Assembly (NCBI GenBank): GCA_043747555.1
Contig: JAYTOY010000052.1
Location: forward strand, 54,717-118,716
Direction of reading: 5' to 3'
Source of the DNA: JAYWDA01 sp043747555
GTDB taxonomy: Bacteria > Bdellovibrionota > Bdellovibrionia > Bdellovibrionales > Bdellovibrionaceae
DNA: 64,000 bases
Below the pieces are notes generated by a model. That model ran no database searches and was not told where the DNA came from. It was given only the letters and a program-made list of their open reading frames with translations. The first letter of the stretch is position 1. Every line of letters begins with the position of its first letter. The translations under genes were made by a program, and so were the position numbers. Below are positions 18,653-26,942 of this stretch, in pieces.

Positions 18653-19345
18653 ATGGAATTAGCGATTTTTACGGGGCCCGGTATTTACTATGTTATCAAG
18701 TGGCTTCATTTCTTTTTTGGCGTCATGTGGATTGGTCACCTTTACTATTTTAACTTTACTCAAGGCGCATTTATGGCGGCGACCGATGCTCCGACCAAAT
18801 CTCAAGTTCAGCAGAAACTTTTGCCCGTCGGGATGTATTGGTTTCGTTGGGGTGCTATGTGGACTTTCGTCACAGGTTTACTGATGTTGGGTCTTGCTAG
18901 TAAAATAGGCTTTGTCATGAGCAGTGACTGGGGCATTAAAATTATGACGGGCGTGCTTTTCGGAATTTTGATGTGGGCCAATGTTTGGTTTCTAATCTGG
19001 CCACGTCAAAAGGCGATCATCCAATCGGCTCAACAGGTGGCTGCCGGTGGGGCAGCGTTGCCTGATTTGCCTGCAAAAGCAGCGGCGGCACTTTTGGCGT
19101 CACGAACAAATACAATGTTTTCAATTCCAATGCTGTTTTTTATGGGAGCAGCTTCGCACTTGCCGGTGCAAATCGACGTCAGCCAAAGAGGCATTTATTA
19201 TGCGGTCCTTGTTGTGTTGGCGGCAGCCTTACAAATTAATGGTATGAAGGGTAAGCTTGGACCCTTAACAACTGTTAAGGGTGTTATCACTTGCGGATTT
19301 ATATTAACAGCTGTGATCTACGGGCTTATGGAAGTTATTCTTTAA
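18653..19345 (+). CDS. PuuD-like (urate hydroxylase N-terminal domain family) membrane protein
   Basis: A 230-residue membrane protein with about six hydrophobic segments. The N-terminus YYVIKWLHFFFGVMWIGHLY, with a conserved histidine in the first segment, and YWFRWGAMWTFVTGLLMLG match the membrane domain of the PuuD/urate oxidase N-terminal family. The cytochrome c domain of true PuuD is absent and no purine genes are nearby, so urate oxidation is not supported; a heme-bearing membrane protein of unknown role is a safer reading. The ATG at 18653 with GGGAGA upstream is the start; a TTG at 18638 is less likely. Confidence 0.7.
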   Translation: MELAIFTGPGIYYVIKWLHFFFGVMWIGHLYYFNFTQGAFMAATDAPTKSQVQQKLLPVGMYWFRWGAMWTFVTGLLMLGLASKIGFVMSSDWGIKIMTGVLFGILMWANVWFLIWPRQKAIIQSAQQVAAGGAALPDLPAKAAAALLASRTNTMFSIPMLFFMGAASHLPVQIDVSQRGIYYAVLVVLAAALQINGMKGKLGPLTTVKGVITCGFILTAVIYGLMEVIL

Positions 19346-19353
19346 AATTTTAG

Positions 19354-20277
19354 CTAGGGCAGATCCAAATTTCTAATTTGGTGTCTGCCTTTTTTTCCAG
19401 GATATAGTTCCCATTGATTGGCACAATGTTTTGAGCAAGTGTCTTTTTTGATTTCAAATGCATGACATTCTTTGCAGACGGTTGAATTAACATCACATCT
19501 TATACAAGTTATTTTTAAATCTCCGGGTTGACCACAGTGTGGGCACAACTGATATTTTAACGTCGGTTTTAATTGTTGGTCCAAAGCGACGCGCCGATCA
19601 AAAACGAAACATTCCCCTTCAAACTGATCTTCAGGATATTCTTGGATATATTTTAAAATTCCACCTTCTAATTGATAAACATTTTTATATCCCTGAGATT
19701 GCAATTCTAGGATGCCTTTTTCGCAGCGAATCCCACCCGTGCAAAAGATCAGCATCTTTTTTTCTTTTGGAAAATTATTTTCAGACACAAATTTTGGAAA
19801 CTCTGTAAAGACGTCTGTTTTCGGATTGATCGCACCTTTAAAAGTTCCGACTCTGGTTTCGTACCAGTTTCTGGTATCTACTAAGACAAAATCTTTTTCT
19901 TCTTTTAAAATCCGATTCCATTCGGACGGAGTTAAGTGGTGGTTCTGGCTTTGGCTTGGAAAATGATGGGGAGTTTTTAAAGTCACGATTTCAGGTCTGA
20001 TTTTTACGATAAAGCGGCGAAACAGTAGACAATCTGATACGGAGTCCTTAAAGGTCATCTCGTTAATTTGAAAATAACTTTGGATCCAGCCTTTCATTTC
20101 AAGAAGGCTTTCGGCGCTTAAAGAGGATAAAGTTGAATTAAGACCTTCGGGGCCTAAAATCCACAACCCCTTAAGGTTTAAGGCTTGGGCCTTTTCTTCG
20201 AGATCTAATTTGATTTTTTCTAAATTTTCTAGAGGGAGGAATTTATAAAAACTAGAGACGTAATATTGGACGGACAT
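19354..20277 (-). CDS. trhO: oxygen-dependent tRNA uridine(34) hydroxylase, rhodanese-like
   Basis: A 307-residue TrhO/YceA protein that hydroxylates U34 in certain tRNAs. It has the family's N-terminal acylphosphatase-like domain (residues 1-110), a rhodanese domain with VLVDTRNWYE and the catalytic loop CTGGIRC (Cys179), and a C-terminal cysteine-rich tail with CPHC, CIRC and CKEC pairs that may bind zinc. Length and domain order are standard. It ends 8 nt from the PuuD-like gene in a convergent pair. Confidence 0.92.
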   Translation of the reverse strand: MSVQYYVSSFYKFLPLENLEKIKLDLEEKAQALNLKGLWILGPEGLNSTLSSLSAESLLEMKGWIQSYFQINEMTFKDSVSDCLLFRRFIVKIRPEIVTLKTPHHFPSQSQNHHLTPSEWNRILKEEKDFVLVDTRNWYETRVGTFKGAINPKTDVFTEFPKFVSENNFPKEKKMLIFCTGGIRCEKGILELQSQGYKNVYQLEGGILKYIQEYPEDQFEGECFVFDRRVALDQQLKPTLKYQLCPHCGQPGDLKITCIRCDVNSTVCKECHAFEIKKDTCSKHCANQWELYPGKKGRHQIRNLDLP

Positions 20278-20382
20278 TTTTTTCTCCTGTCTGCTTCTGG
20301 CTCCAAACCTGATAGACGATAGAAGACTCTTTTAAGTAGAACCAAGCTCGGGGTCAAGCTGGCAAGCCTTCTTTTGGAAAAT

Positions 20383-21714
20383 TTATTTCTGAGCGACGCG
20401 AAGTTGCCTTTCAAGACCTTCTTGAACCAAAGTCAGCTGCAGGCTTGGTAAAAATAAAGTGAATCCCTTTGGTAGAACGCGGTTTAAGCGTAAGGCTTTT
20501 TTAAGATCTGGATTGTAGCTGATGAATTCCTCAGCACTCAGTTGGCTTAAGGCCAAGATCTGACCAATCTTTGCATTTCGCGGTAAATTCAAAGGCTCTA
20601 CAGAAGCGGACTCAAGTTTTAAATTGAGGTCGGCTAAGTCGCCTAATACTTCTTTAGAATATTGTTCGACAATCAAAGCCGCTAAAAATTCGCTGTAGAA
20701 GTTTTCTGAGGCAAAGCCAAAACTGCCGCCTCGGTATTTGGTAATGATCACACCGATATCATCTGTTCCAAGGTCTTTGACGGCTTTACGCAGGCTACCT
20801 GGTCCATGATTGTAAGCCGTGACCACTAAAGGCCAACAACCCGATAACAGCCTGAAATTTTCCTGAAACATTTTTGCGGCAACGGTCGTTGCTTTAAATG
20901 GGGATTTTCGCTCATCAATTTCATCGGTGACAGAAATAAATTTTTTACTGACAGCGGGCATCAGTTGCCAGATTCCTAAGGCTCCCACTTTGCTTCCGGC
21001 GTCTTCATTAAAACTGCTTTCAACCAATGGCAGACGAGTTAATTCTTTTGGCAGACCTCGATCTGTAAAAATCTTTTCCATATAAGTTAAGTACCGAGTC
21101 GATTTTCTTAAGCCCTCAAGGTAGAAATCTTTTTGACCTGTCTGCAGGCGAAGACGTTTTGCCACCTGATTTAGATTTGCTTGAATGCCCCCTGGCAATA
21201 GATCGATTTTCTTAAGCATCACTTGTTCGCTGTCGGTTAATTCCTTAGACTTTCGAACTTTCTGAGCCAAACGCTGAAATGAGATTCGAGTCGCAGCGAT
21301 CTTTGCTTTGGTCATTTTTTTTGCTTTTTCAACATTTAACCACTGCGCATTGGCAGGGCCCGATAAAATATCGGCCGTATCAATCACTTCAATAATCCAC
21401 CAAGGGTAATCAATATGGTGAATGATTTGTTGGTGGGAGCCATATTTAGAATAGACATCAAACCAGAAGGCCACGCGCGGAATTAAGGCTGGCGGAATCT
21501 GGAAGTTTTCTGAAATTCTTTGCTCTGAGTCCAGAAAGATTTCTGCTTCAGTTCTAGGCGGTACAGGTAAGTTTTCCCGATCAAAAACGGCCACTTCAGA
21601 CGAAGAAACCAGCAAAAATTGGGTCATAATAAAAGTGTAAGTAAGAATCACCTTGTGCAACATAAGGCTTAGATAAAGCAAGGCGAGTGCCACCACAGAT
21701 CTTATGTGGTCCAT
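20383..21714 (-). CDS. lytic murein transglycosylase, SLT domain with a LysM-like C-terminus
   Basis: A 443-residue exported protein. An N-terminal hydrophobic region (about residues 6-37) acts as signal or anchor. The goose-lysozyme-like SLT domain appears around residues 228-330: LPLVESSFNEDAGSKVGALGIWQLMP, with Glu in VESSF as catalytic acid, and YNHGPGSL. A LysM-like segment (NLPRNAKIGQILALSQLS, about residue 388 onward) would bind peptidoglycan, as in MltD. It should cleave peptidoglycan in the periplasm. The exact start is uncertain because several ATG codons lie in the hydrophobic leader. Confidence 0.83.
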   Translation of the reverse strand: MDHIRSVVALALLYLSLMLHKVILTYTFIMTQFLLVSSSEVAVFDRENLPVPPRTEAEIFLDSEQRISENFQIPPALIPRVAFWFDVYSKYGSHQQIIHHIDYPWWIIEVIDTADILSGPANAQWLNVEKAKKMTKAKIAATRISFQRLAQKVRKSKELTDSEQVMLKKIDLLPGGIQANLNQVAKRLRLQTGQKDFYLEGLRKSTRYLTYMEKIFTDRGLPKELTRLPLVESSFNEDAGSKVGALGIWQLMPAVSKKFISVTDEIDERKSPFKATTVAAKMFQENFRLLSGCWPLVVTAYNHGPGSLRKAVKDLGTDDIGVIITKYRGGSFGFASENFYSEFLAALIVEQYSKEVLGDLADLNLKLESASVEPLNLPRNAKIGQILALSQLSAEEFISYNPDLKKALRLNRVLPKGFTLFLPSLQLTLVQEGLERQLRVAQK

Positions 21715-21817
21715 AACCGCAGAGCCTAGGATGAAAGAAATTCAGGCTGGGACAGAGCTTGGGCAGCCCCGAGACTGGATCAGCTTAGTTAAAGTCATTT
21801 TAAGAAAGCCAATATTG

Positions 21818-22951
21818 CTAGTGCAACCGCATCTGGCGAGCCATAAAAAGGTTATGAGTCCGACAAAGCAGCCGTAGATTTTCTGGTTCATTCGAGCCGC
21901 CCCAGGTGACCGGCGTGATGTGATCAATTTGAACTTGAAAACGAGATCCGCAGCGGAGGCCATTTGCTGTTATGTACTGGCAACAACCTTGCGCTTTAGC
22001 AAAGAGCTGCCTTTTTAGATGAATAGAAATTGGTGTGCGGTTTCGGTTGTCTCTGACCGAGGATCGATTCCTTAGCAACATATCCTCTGCGAACATCTCT
22101 GAAGTTTGTAGATTGTTAAACTCCGTAGCGGAGCCCGTTTTTGATTCCTCTGGTACAAAAAAACTTGCCTCACTTAGATTTAAATTTAGAATCTTATTGG
22201 GAACGGATTTAGAGCCGTCATTTTTAAAAGATTTGGATTGTGCTGTTTCCCTTGGTTCAGAAAAGCAATCTGCAGATTTTGACGGGCCAGGTGATTTACT
22301 ATGTTTCCCCATTTTGGATTGAATTAATTTTGAAGCAAGTTCTGTGATAACTTCAGCCCATGATCCATTGTGAACAATATGCGATAGAAAGCTTTTAGCT
22401 TGTTTAAGTTCTTCGAATTGCTCTTTAGTAAAAGTAGTCTCTAATCGAACTGATTTATCTTTTTGCGGTCTAACAATGTCTTGATTTTTAATGGGCATAT
22501 CAAATTCTTGAGCAAGCACCTGTCTTGTTTCAAAGCCATTACATGACTCAAGTTTTTCTAGAATTTCTTGAGTCTTTGCACCTGAAGTTATTTCACCATT
22601 CTTGGTATCTGATTCAAAGCATTTTTGTAAGAGGCAAGCTTGAGATAAATTAAGCGCTCCTGATTTAAGTCTATCAGCCACTTCTGGCACTGATCTTAAA
22701 AGTTTCGCGGCATCTATTTTTCGGATTGCAGAAGCTTCTGAGTAACCATATTTTTTAGTCATCATGGTATACATACTATCAAAGCCAAGATCAGTGTAAA
22801 GACGACGACTCATGATTTCTAAAATATGCGATAATACCAGATGTATAATCTTACGTTCCGTTTGAACAAGATTTTCAGTTCTAAAAAGCAGATCATCGTT
22901 AGAAATATATTTTAGATTATAGTTATCATCTTGAGGTGAATTTGTTTGCAT
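21818..22951 (-). CDS. HNH endonuclease with DUF222-like N-terminal region
   Basis: A 377-residue protein. The N-terminal two-thirds is helical, with YGYSEASAIRKIDAAKLL as in DUF222-type HNH proteins. A low-complexity linker (about 220-290) is followed by an HNH nuclease domain: IDHITPVTWGGSNEPENLRLLC (with one of the histidines in DHITP) and cysteines at CCQY and CGSRF for a structural zinc. The gene looks more A+T-rich than its neighbours, and a long gene-poor stretch follows upstream. Related HNH genes are often multi-copy and mobile-like in this group of bacteria (from general knowledge). Whether it cuts DNA in vivo is unknown. Confidence 0.83.
   Translation of the reverse strand: MQTNSPQDDNYNLKYISNDDLLFRTENLVQTERKIIHLVLSHILEIMSRRLYTDLGFDSMYTMMTKKYGYSEASAIRKIDAAKLLRSVPEVADRLKSGALNLSQACLLQKCFESDTKNGEITSGAKTQEILEKLESCNGFETRQVLAQEFDMPIKNQDIVRPQKDKSVRLETTFTKEQFEELKQAKSFLSHIVHNGSWAEVITELASKLIQSKMGKHSKSPGPSKSADCFSEPRETAQSKSFKNDGSKSVPNKILNLNLSEASFFVPEESKTGSATEFNNLQTSEMFAEDMLLRNRSSVRDNRNRTPISIHLKRQLFAKAQGCCQYITANGLRCGSRFQVQIDHITPVTWGGSNEPENLRLLCRTHNLFMARQMRLH
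22119..22135 (-). repeat. 17-bp motif shared (inverted) with 23307-23323
   Basis: A 17-nt stretch in the HNH gene, containing CTCCG-TAG-CGGAG, is the exact reverse complement of 23307-23323. In both places the coding-sense reading gives GSATEF. Part of the match is due to the internal palindrome, which makes chance more likely than 17 independent bases would. Confidence 0.5.
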
Positions 22952-23546
22952 TAATAGCTCCTTTTTAAAAAACTAAAAGGACCATATCATGGAATTTTGA
23001 AGGCAAATTTTAGGTTTTCTCACGGGCAGTTTGCAATCATAGGTATTCTAAATATAGCATGTATAAGACTCCTAAATCGCCTGCCTTAAGATTGTTTTGA
23101 ACAAACGTCGCCGGGATCAAAAACTTTATTTTCTTTAAACAGGATTTGCTTGTGAGATGCAAAAACCAACCGCAAGAAGTATTTTACAATTGTTTAAAAA
23201 AGTTAATTAAATAACGCAGCTATTCTTGATCAAAATTTACGAGTTCGACGCTGCTGCCAAGTCCAACAATAAGTTGGGCTCGTCTTCTAACTTAACACTT
23301 GAGATTGGCTCCGCTACGGAGTTCATACATAAGGCGTACGCCGCTTCGGTGCAAATGCATAACTCAGGTTTTTTTATTGAACTTAAATCCTTAGGTTGAT
23401 CTGCCTGTAATGGTTATCAACACGTGACACTGGTTTGAAAATTGAAATTAAACCTTTGCAGTGTTCCTACCGAGGTCATTTCGTGAGCCCCTAAAACCTC
23501 GAGAACCCACAGATTCCCAAAAAATCCCCCGGCCCCCTAAAAAGGG
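22952..23546. other. gene-poor stretch between HNH gene and prfC
   Basis: This is the longest non-coding interval in the window, about 600 bp and A+T-rich in its left part. It contains several small palindromes (CTCCG/CGGAG at 23309-23321, GGCGTACGCC near 23333) and one short open frame (23226-23399). No tRNA, insertion sequence or array was seen. It looks like a site of gene decay or insertion. Confidence 0.6.
23226..23399 (+). pseudogene. possible small ORF or gene remnant, 57 residues
   Basis: A frame open from a TTG at 23226 to a TGA at 23397-23399 has protein-like composition: IKIYEFDAAAKSNN, then LTLEIGSATEF, then FIHKAYAASVQMHNSGFF (three non-contiguous quotes). GSATEF also occurs in the neighbouring HNH protein, encoded by the same 17-nt DNA on the other strand. 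There is no convincing ribosome binding site and no ATG. It may be a decayed fragment of a related gene or a chance frame. Confidence 0.3.
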
Positions 23547-23554
23547 TTGCCGGG
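23528..23554 (+). promoter_or_regulatory. hairpin in front of prfC
   Basis: CCCGG (23528-23532) can pair with CCGGG (23550-23554), and an inner CCC with GGG (23544-23546), leaving a small internal loop. This G+C-rich stem lies 29 nt before the preferred prfC ATG and would cover an alternative TTG start at 23547. It could act in leader regulation; no T-run follows. Confidence 0.3.
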
Positions 23555-23582
23555 AAGGCCCCAGCTGTCTAAAACATCATTT

Positions 23583-25184
23583 ATGAATTTAAGTCCCCTC
23601 GATCAAAAAGAAGTTCAGCGACGGCGAACTTTTGCCATTATTTCCCATCCGGATGCAGGTAAAACCACGTTGACGGAAAAGCTTTTGTATCACGGTGGCG
23701 TGATCCATGAAGCTGGTGAGGTGAAGGGCAAGCGGGGAACCAAAGCTGTGACTTCTGATTGGATGGCCATGGAACGGGAAAAAGGGATTTCGATCACTTC
23801 CTCCGTCATGACTTTTGATTACGAAGGCTTGCGCGTCAACTTGCTAGATACGCCAGGGCATAAAGATTTTTCGGAAGATACCTACCGCGTTTTAATGGCT
23901 GTTGATTCAGCCTGTATGTTAATTGACGTTGCTAAGGGTGTGGAAGAGCGAACGCGAAAACTTTATGAAGTCTGTCGCCTTCGAAAAATTCCCATGTTTA
24001 CTTTTGTGAATAAACTCGACCGCGAAGGTAAAGACCCTTTGGCTTTAATTGATGAAGTCGAAAAAACTTTAAATATGCAGTGCTATCCCGTCACTTGGCC
24101 CTTAGGGATCGGGCAAAGATTTAAGGGAATTTATAACCGGATCACGAAAGAAATTTATCTGTATGATCAGCGCCGCGAAGGCGATGAAGTGATTGTAAAA
24201 CCATTTATGGGTCCCAGTGATCCCACTTTATTTGAAGCCTTGGACCGTGAAAGTGCCGAACAAGTTCGGGGCGAGCTTGAGCTGATCGAAAGTGCACTGC
24301 CGCCGTTTGATGTGGGTGCTTTTCTGGCCGGTGAATTATCGCCTGTGACATTTGGTTCTGCTAAGCAAAATTTCGGCGTTGATACTTTCTTAAAATTTTT
24401 CTGTCAGTACGCACCGGGTCCGCAATCAAGACGAACAAAAGATGGAAAAGAAGTCGAGCCCACGGATCAGAATTTTTCTGGTTTTGTTTTTAAAATTCAA
24501 GCCAATATGGATCGCAGACACCGGGACCGTGTTGCATTTTTAAGAATCTGCTCAGGGAAATTTGATCGCGGCATGAAAATTCATCACGCAAGGTTAGATC
24601 GCGAGCTAAGGCTTGCCTATTCAAATCAATTTGTGGCCGCTGACCGAGAAACCGTGGATGAAGCCTACGCCGGAGATATTATCGGCGTGAATGACACCGG
24701 CAATTTTGCCATTGGTGATGCTGTGTCCAGCATTGGAAAAGTGCAATTTGAAGATATTCCTAAATTTGCGCCCGAGCTTTTCACAAGATTAAGTGTTGGC
24801 GACGCTATGAAGCGAAGTAAGCTTCAGTTAGCGCTTAAACATTTAGGTGAAGAAGGCGCCATTCAATTATTTATTGATCCTATTGTCGGAGCCCAAGATC
24901 CCATCATTGGTGCCGTCGGCGAGCTTCAGTTTGAAGTTTTGGCTCGAAGGTTACTGGATGAGTACAATCTTGAAGTGCGTTTGACAAGGCTACCTTACTC
25001 GGTGGCTCGCTGGCCAAGGTCCGCCGATGGCAAAGGTGTTGATCAATTAAAAGGTGACTTTACGATTTACCGCGATGCAATTGATCAGCCTGTGATTTTA
25101 CTCAACCAAGAGTGGGATTTAAATTGGGCTAAAAAAGAAAATCCTGATGTGGAATTTCAAAGCTCCATTTCGCGGGCCCGTTAA
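23583..25184 (+). CDS. prfC: peptide chain release factor 3
   Basis: GTPase that recycles release factors 1 and 2 after termination. The G domain has SHPDAGKTT (G1), DTPGHKDF (G3) and NKLDREG (G4), and EKGISIT precedes G3 as in RF3. Domains II and III follow, and the length (533 residues) is typical. I use the ATG at 23583 because MNLSP matches the normal RF3 N-terminus; a TTG at 23547 would add 12 residues. No obvious ribosome binding site precedes the ATG, and a stable hairpin lies just upstream. Confidence 0.95.
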   Translation: MNLSPLDQKEVQRRRTFAIISHPDAGKTTLTEKLLYHGGVIHEAGEVKGKRGTKAVTSDWMAMEREKGISITSSVMTFDYEGLRVNLLDTPGHKDFSEDTYRVLMAVDSACMLIDVAKGVEERTRKLYEVCRLRKIPMFTFVNKLDREGKDPLALIDEVEKTLNMQCYPVTWPLGIGQRFKGIYNRITKEIYLYDQRREGDEVIVKPFMGPSDPTLFEALDRESAEQVRGELELIESALPPFDVGAFLAGELSPVTFGSAKQNFGVDTFLKFFCQYAPGPQSRRTKDGKEVEPTDQNFSGFVFKIQANMDRRHRDRVAFLRICSGKFDRGMKIHHARLDRELRLAYSNQFVAADRETVDEAYAGDIIGVNDTGNFAIGDAVSSIGKVQFEDIPKFAPELFTRLSVGDAMKRSKLQLALKHLGEEGAIQLFIDPIVGAQDPIIGAVGELQFEVLARRLLDEYNLEVRLTRLPYSVARWPRSADGKGVDQLKGDFTIYRDAIDQPVILLNQEWDLNWAKKENPDVEFQSSISRAR

Positions 25185-25263
25185 GCCTTACTCGCTGCAG
25201 AAAATGGGTCAGTCAGACAGTCAGAGGATGCATTTTTACCAATAAAAGATAAATTGGTGCCTC

Positions 25264-26175
25264 ATGAGTGATTCAAAAGCCCTAACTATCAATCAATTAG
25301 TTAAAAATTACGGCGCAGTAGCTGCTGTGAATAACGTCAGTTTTTCAGTTGATAAGGGAGAAATTTTTGGACTTCTGGGCCCGAACGGAGCTGGTAAGAC
25401 GTCAATTATTTCAATTATTACAACGTTGGAAAAACCAAGCCAGGGTCAAGTTCAAGTCTTCGGCCATAATGTGGTCACTGATTCATTGATCACAAAAAAA
25501 CAAGTCGGGGTTGTTCATCAAGAGGTGATTAATTCTGGATTTTTTGATGTCGAAGAAATTTTAAACTTTCAATCAGGCTATTACGGAAAAAGAAAAAATA
25601 AAGAGCGCATTGACTACCTTTTGCATAAACTAGCGCTTTATCCGCACCGTCATAAAAAAGTAAAGCAGCTATCAGGTGGTATGAAGCGTCGATTGATGAT
25701 TGCCAAAGCTTTGGTGCATGAGCCTCAGTTATTACTTCTCGACGAACCCACAGCTGGCGTTGATATCGAACTTCGTGAAACGCTGTGGAATTTTGTCCGG
25801 GAACTTCGTCAGCAAGGAATATCTATTCTGCTAACGACCCATTATTTGGAAGAAGCCGAAGTTCTTTGTGATCGGGTGGGCATTATTAACCTAGGAAAGC
25901 TTGAGTTTTTAGGACCTACAAAAGAGGTCATAAAAAACTTCACACAAAAAAAGATCTTGCTCGTTCTGAAGCAGCCCCGTGACCTCAAGTCGCAGTTTCT
26001 GGTCAGCAGCTCGGGATGTGATTACAATTTAGTGGTTCCAACAAGTCTTGCCTTAGGCGAAATCTTAGAGGAAATGAAAATTCAATCCTCAGAAATTAAA
26101 GACCTTCGCATTGAAGAGGGCAGCCTCGAGGAAGCGTTTAGAAAAGTCCTTAAAGGTCAGGAACGTCACCTATGA
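25264..26175 (+). CDS. ABC transporter ATP-binding protein (ABC-2 exporter type)
   Basis: A 303-residue ATPase with Walker A GPNGAGKTS (residues 39-47), the signature LSGGMKRR, Walker B LLLLDEPTAG and an H-loop in LTTHYLEEAE. The arrangement is that of ABC-2 exporters (drug or polysaccharide export, DrrA/NodI-like). The C-terminal 70 residues form the usual extension after the nucleotide-binding domain. It overlaps the permease gene by ATGA, so the two are one transporter. The substrate is unknown. Confidence 0.92.
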   Translation: MSDSKALTINQLVKNYGAVAAVNNVSFSVDKGEIFGLLGPNGAGKTSIISIITTLEKPSQGQVQVFGHNVVTDSLITKKQVGVVHQEVINSGFFDVEEILNFQSGYYGKRKNKERIDYLLHKLALYPHRHKKVKQLSGGMKRRLMIAKALVHEPQLLLLDEPTAGVDIELRETLWNFVRELRQQGISILLTTHYLEEAEVLCDRVGIINLGKLEFLGPTKEVIKNFTQKKILLVLKQPRDLKSQFLVSSSGCDYNLVVPTSLALGEILEEMKIQSSEIKDLRIEEGSLEEAFRKVLKGQERHL

Positions 26176-26942
26176 TTGCTTTTTGGACCTTATTTCAGCG
26201 TGAAATAAAACGATTTATGAAAGTGCTTGTGCAAACTGTTGTGACACCATTCATCAGTTCGTTTTTATACTTGCTGGTTTTTGGAGTCTCATTAGGTGGC
26301 CAAGTTCAAACCCAGGGTGTGCCGTATCTAGCATTTTTAATTCCTGGATTAATGATGATGGGCTTAATGAATAATGCGTTTCAAAATTCATCGTCGTCGG
26401 TTGTGACTTCGAAATTCTCAGGGGATCTTGAAGATATTCGTGTGGCTCCAGTAACTAATAATCAGATTATTTGGGCTTACAGTCTGGGATCTTTGTTCAG
26501 AGGTTCGATTGTTGCCACGGTTACTTTTACTTGCGGTTCCATCTTTTATTATTTTCAAAAACATGAAATTTTAGCGATTCAACATCCGCTGATTCTGATT
26601 TATTTTATGATCGTCGGCGGCTTATTGTTTGGGCAACTTGGCATCTGTGTGGCTTTTTGGGCGCGAACTTTTGATCAGCTGTCAGCCTTTTCAGCCTTTA
26701 TTTTGCTTCCGTTGACTTACTTAGGTGGCGTTTTTATTTCTGTCGAGAATTTGAGCCCTTTTTGGCAGGGTGTTTCTAGGTTGAACCCACTGCTTTATTT
26801 AATCAATGGATTGCGCTATGGCCTTTTAGGTGTCAGTGATGTCGAGCTGACCCAATCGGTAGGAATCTCATTGCTTGGATTAGTATTTTTCTATTTTATG
26901 TCTCAGTGGGCTCTGCGTAAGGGCTCTTTCCAGAGGTGGTAA
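26172..26942 (+). CDS. ABC-2 type transporter permease
   Basis: A 256-residue protein with six hydrophobic segments and the ABC-2 membrane pattern: ITPF-like VTPFISSFLYLLVFG near residues 23-37, LIPGLMMMG, and GGVFISVENLSPFWQG before the last helices. It is the partner of the ATPase just upstream and forms a dimeric exporter. ffh follows with no gap at all (TAA then ATG), so the transporter genes may drive ffh transcription. The substrate is unknown. Confidence 0.9.
   Translation: MIAFWTLFQREIKRFMKVLVQTVVTPFISSFLYLLVFGVSLGGQVQTQGVPYLAFLIPGLMMMGLMNNAFQNSSSSVVTSKFSGDLEDIRVAPVTNNQIIWAYSLGSLFRGSIVATVTFTCGSIFYYFQKHEILAIQHPLILIYFMIVGGLLFGQLGICVAFWARTFDQLSAFSAFILLPLTYLGGVFISVENLSPFWQGVSRLNPLLYLINGLRYGLLGVSDVELTQSVGISLLGLVFFYFMSQWALRKGSFQRW

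Noticed and set aside
22952..23546. tRNA gene, insertion sequence or CRISPR array in the gene-poor stretch
   Set aside because: No cloverleaf, terminal repeats with a transposase, or regularly spaced repeats were visible.
25216..25258. GTCAG direct repeats and an ACCAAT/ATTGGT pair before the ABC ATPase gene
   Set aside because: Too short and irregular to separate from chance.
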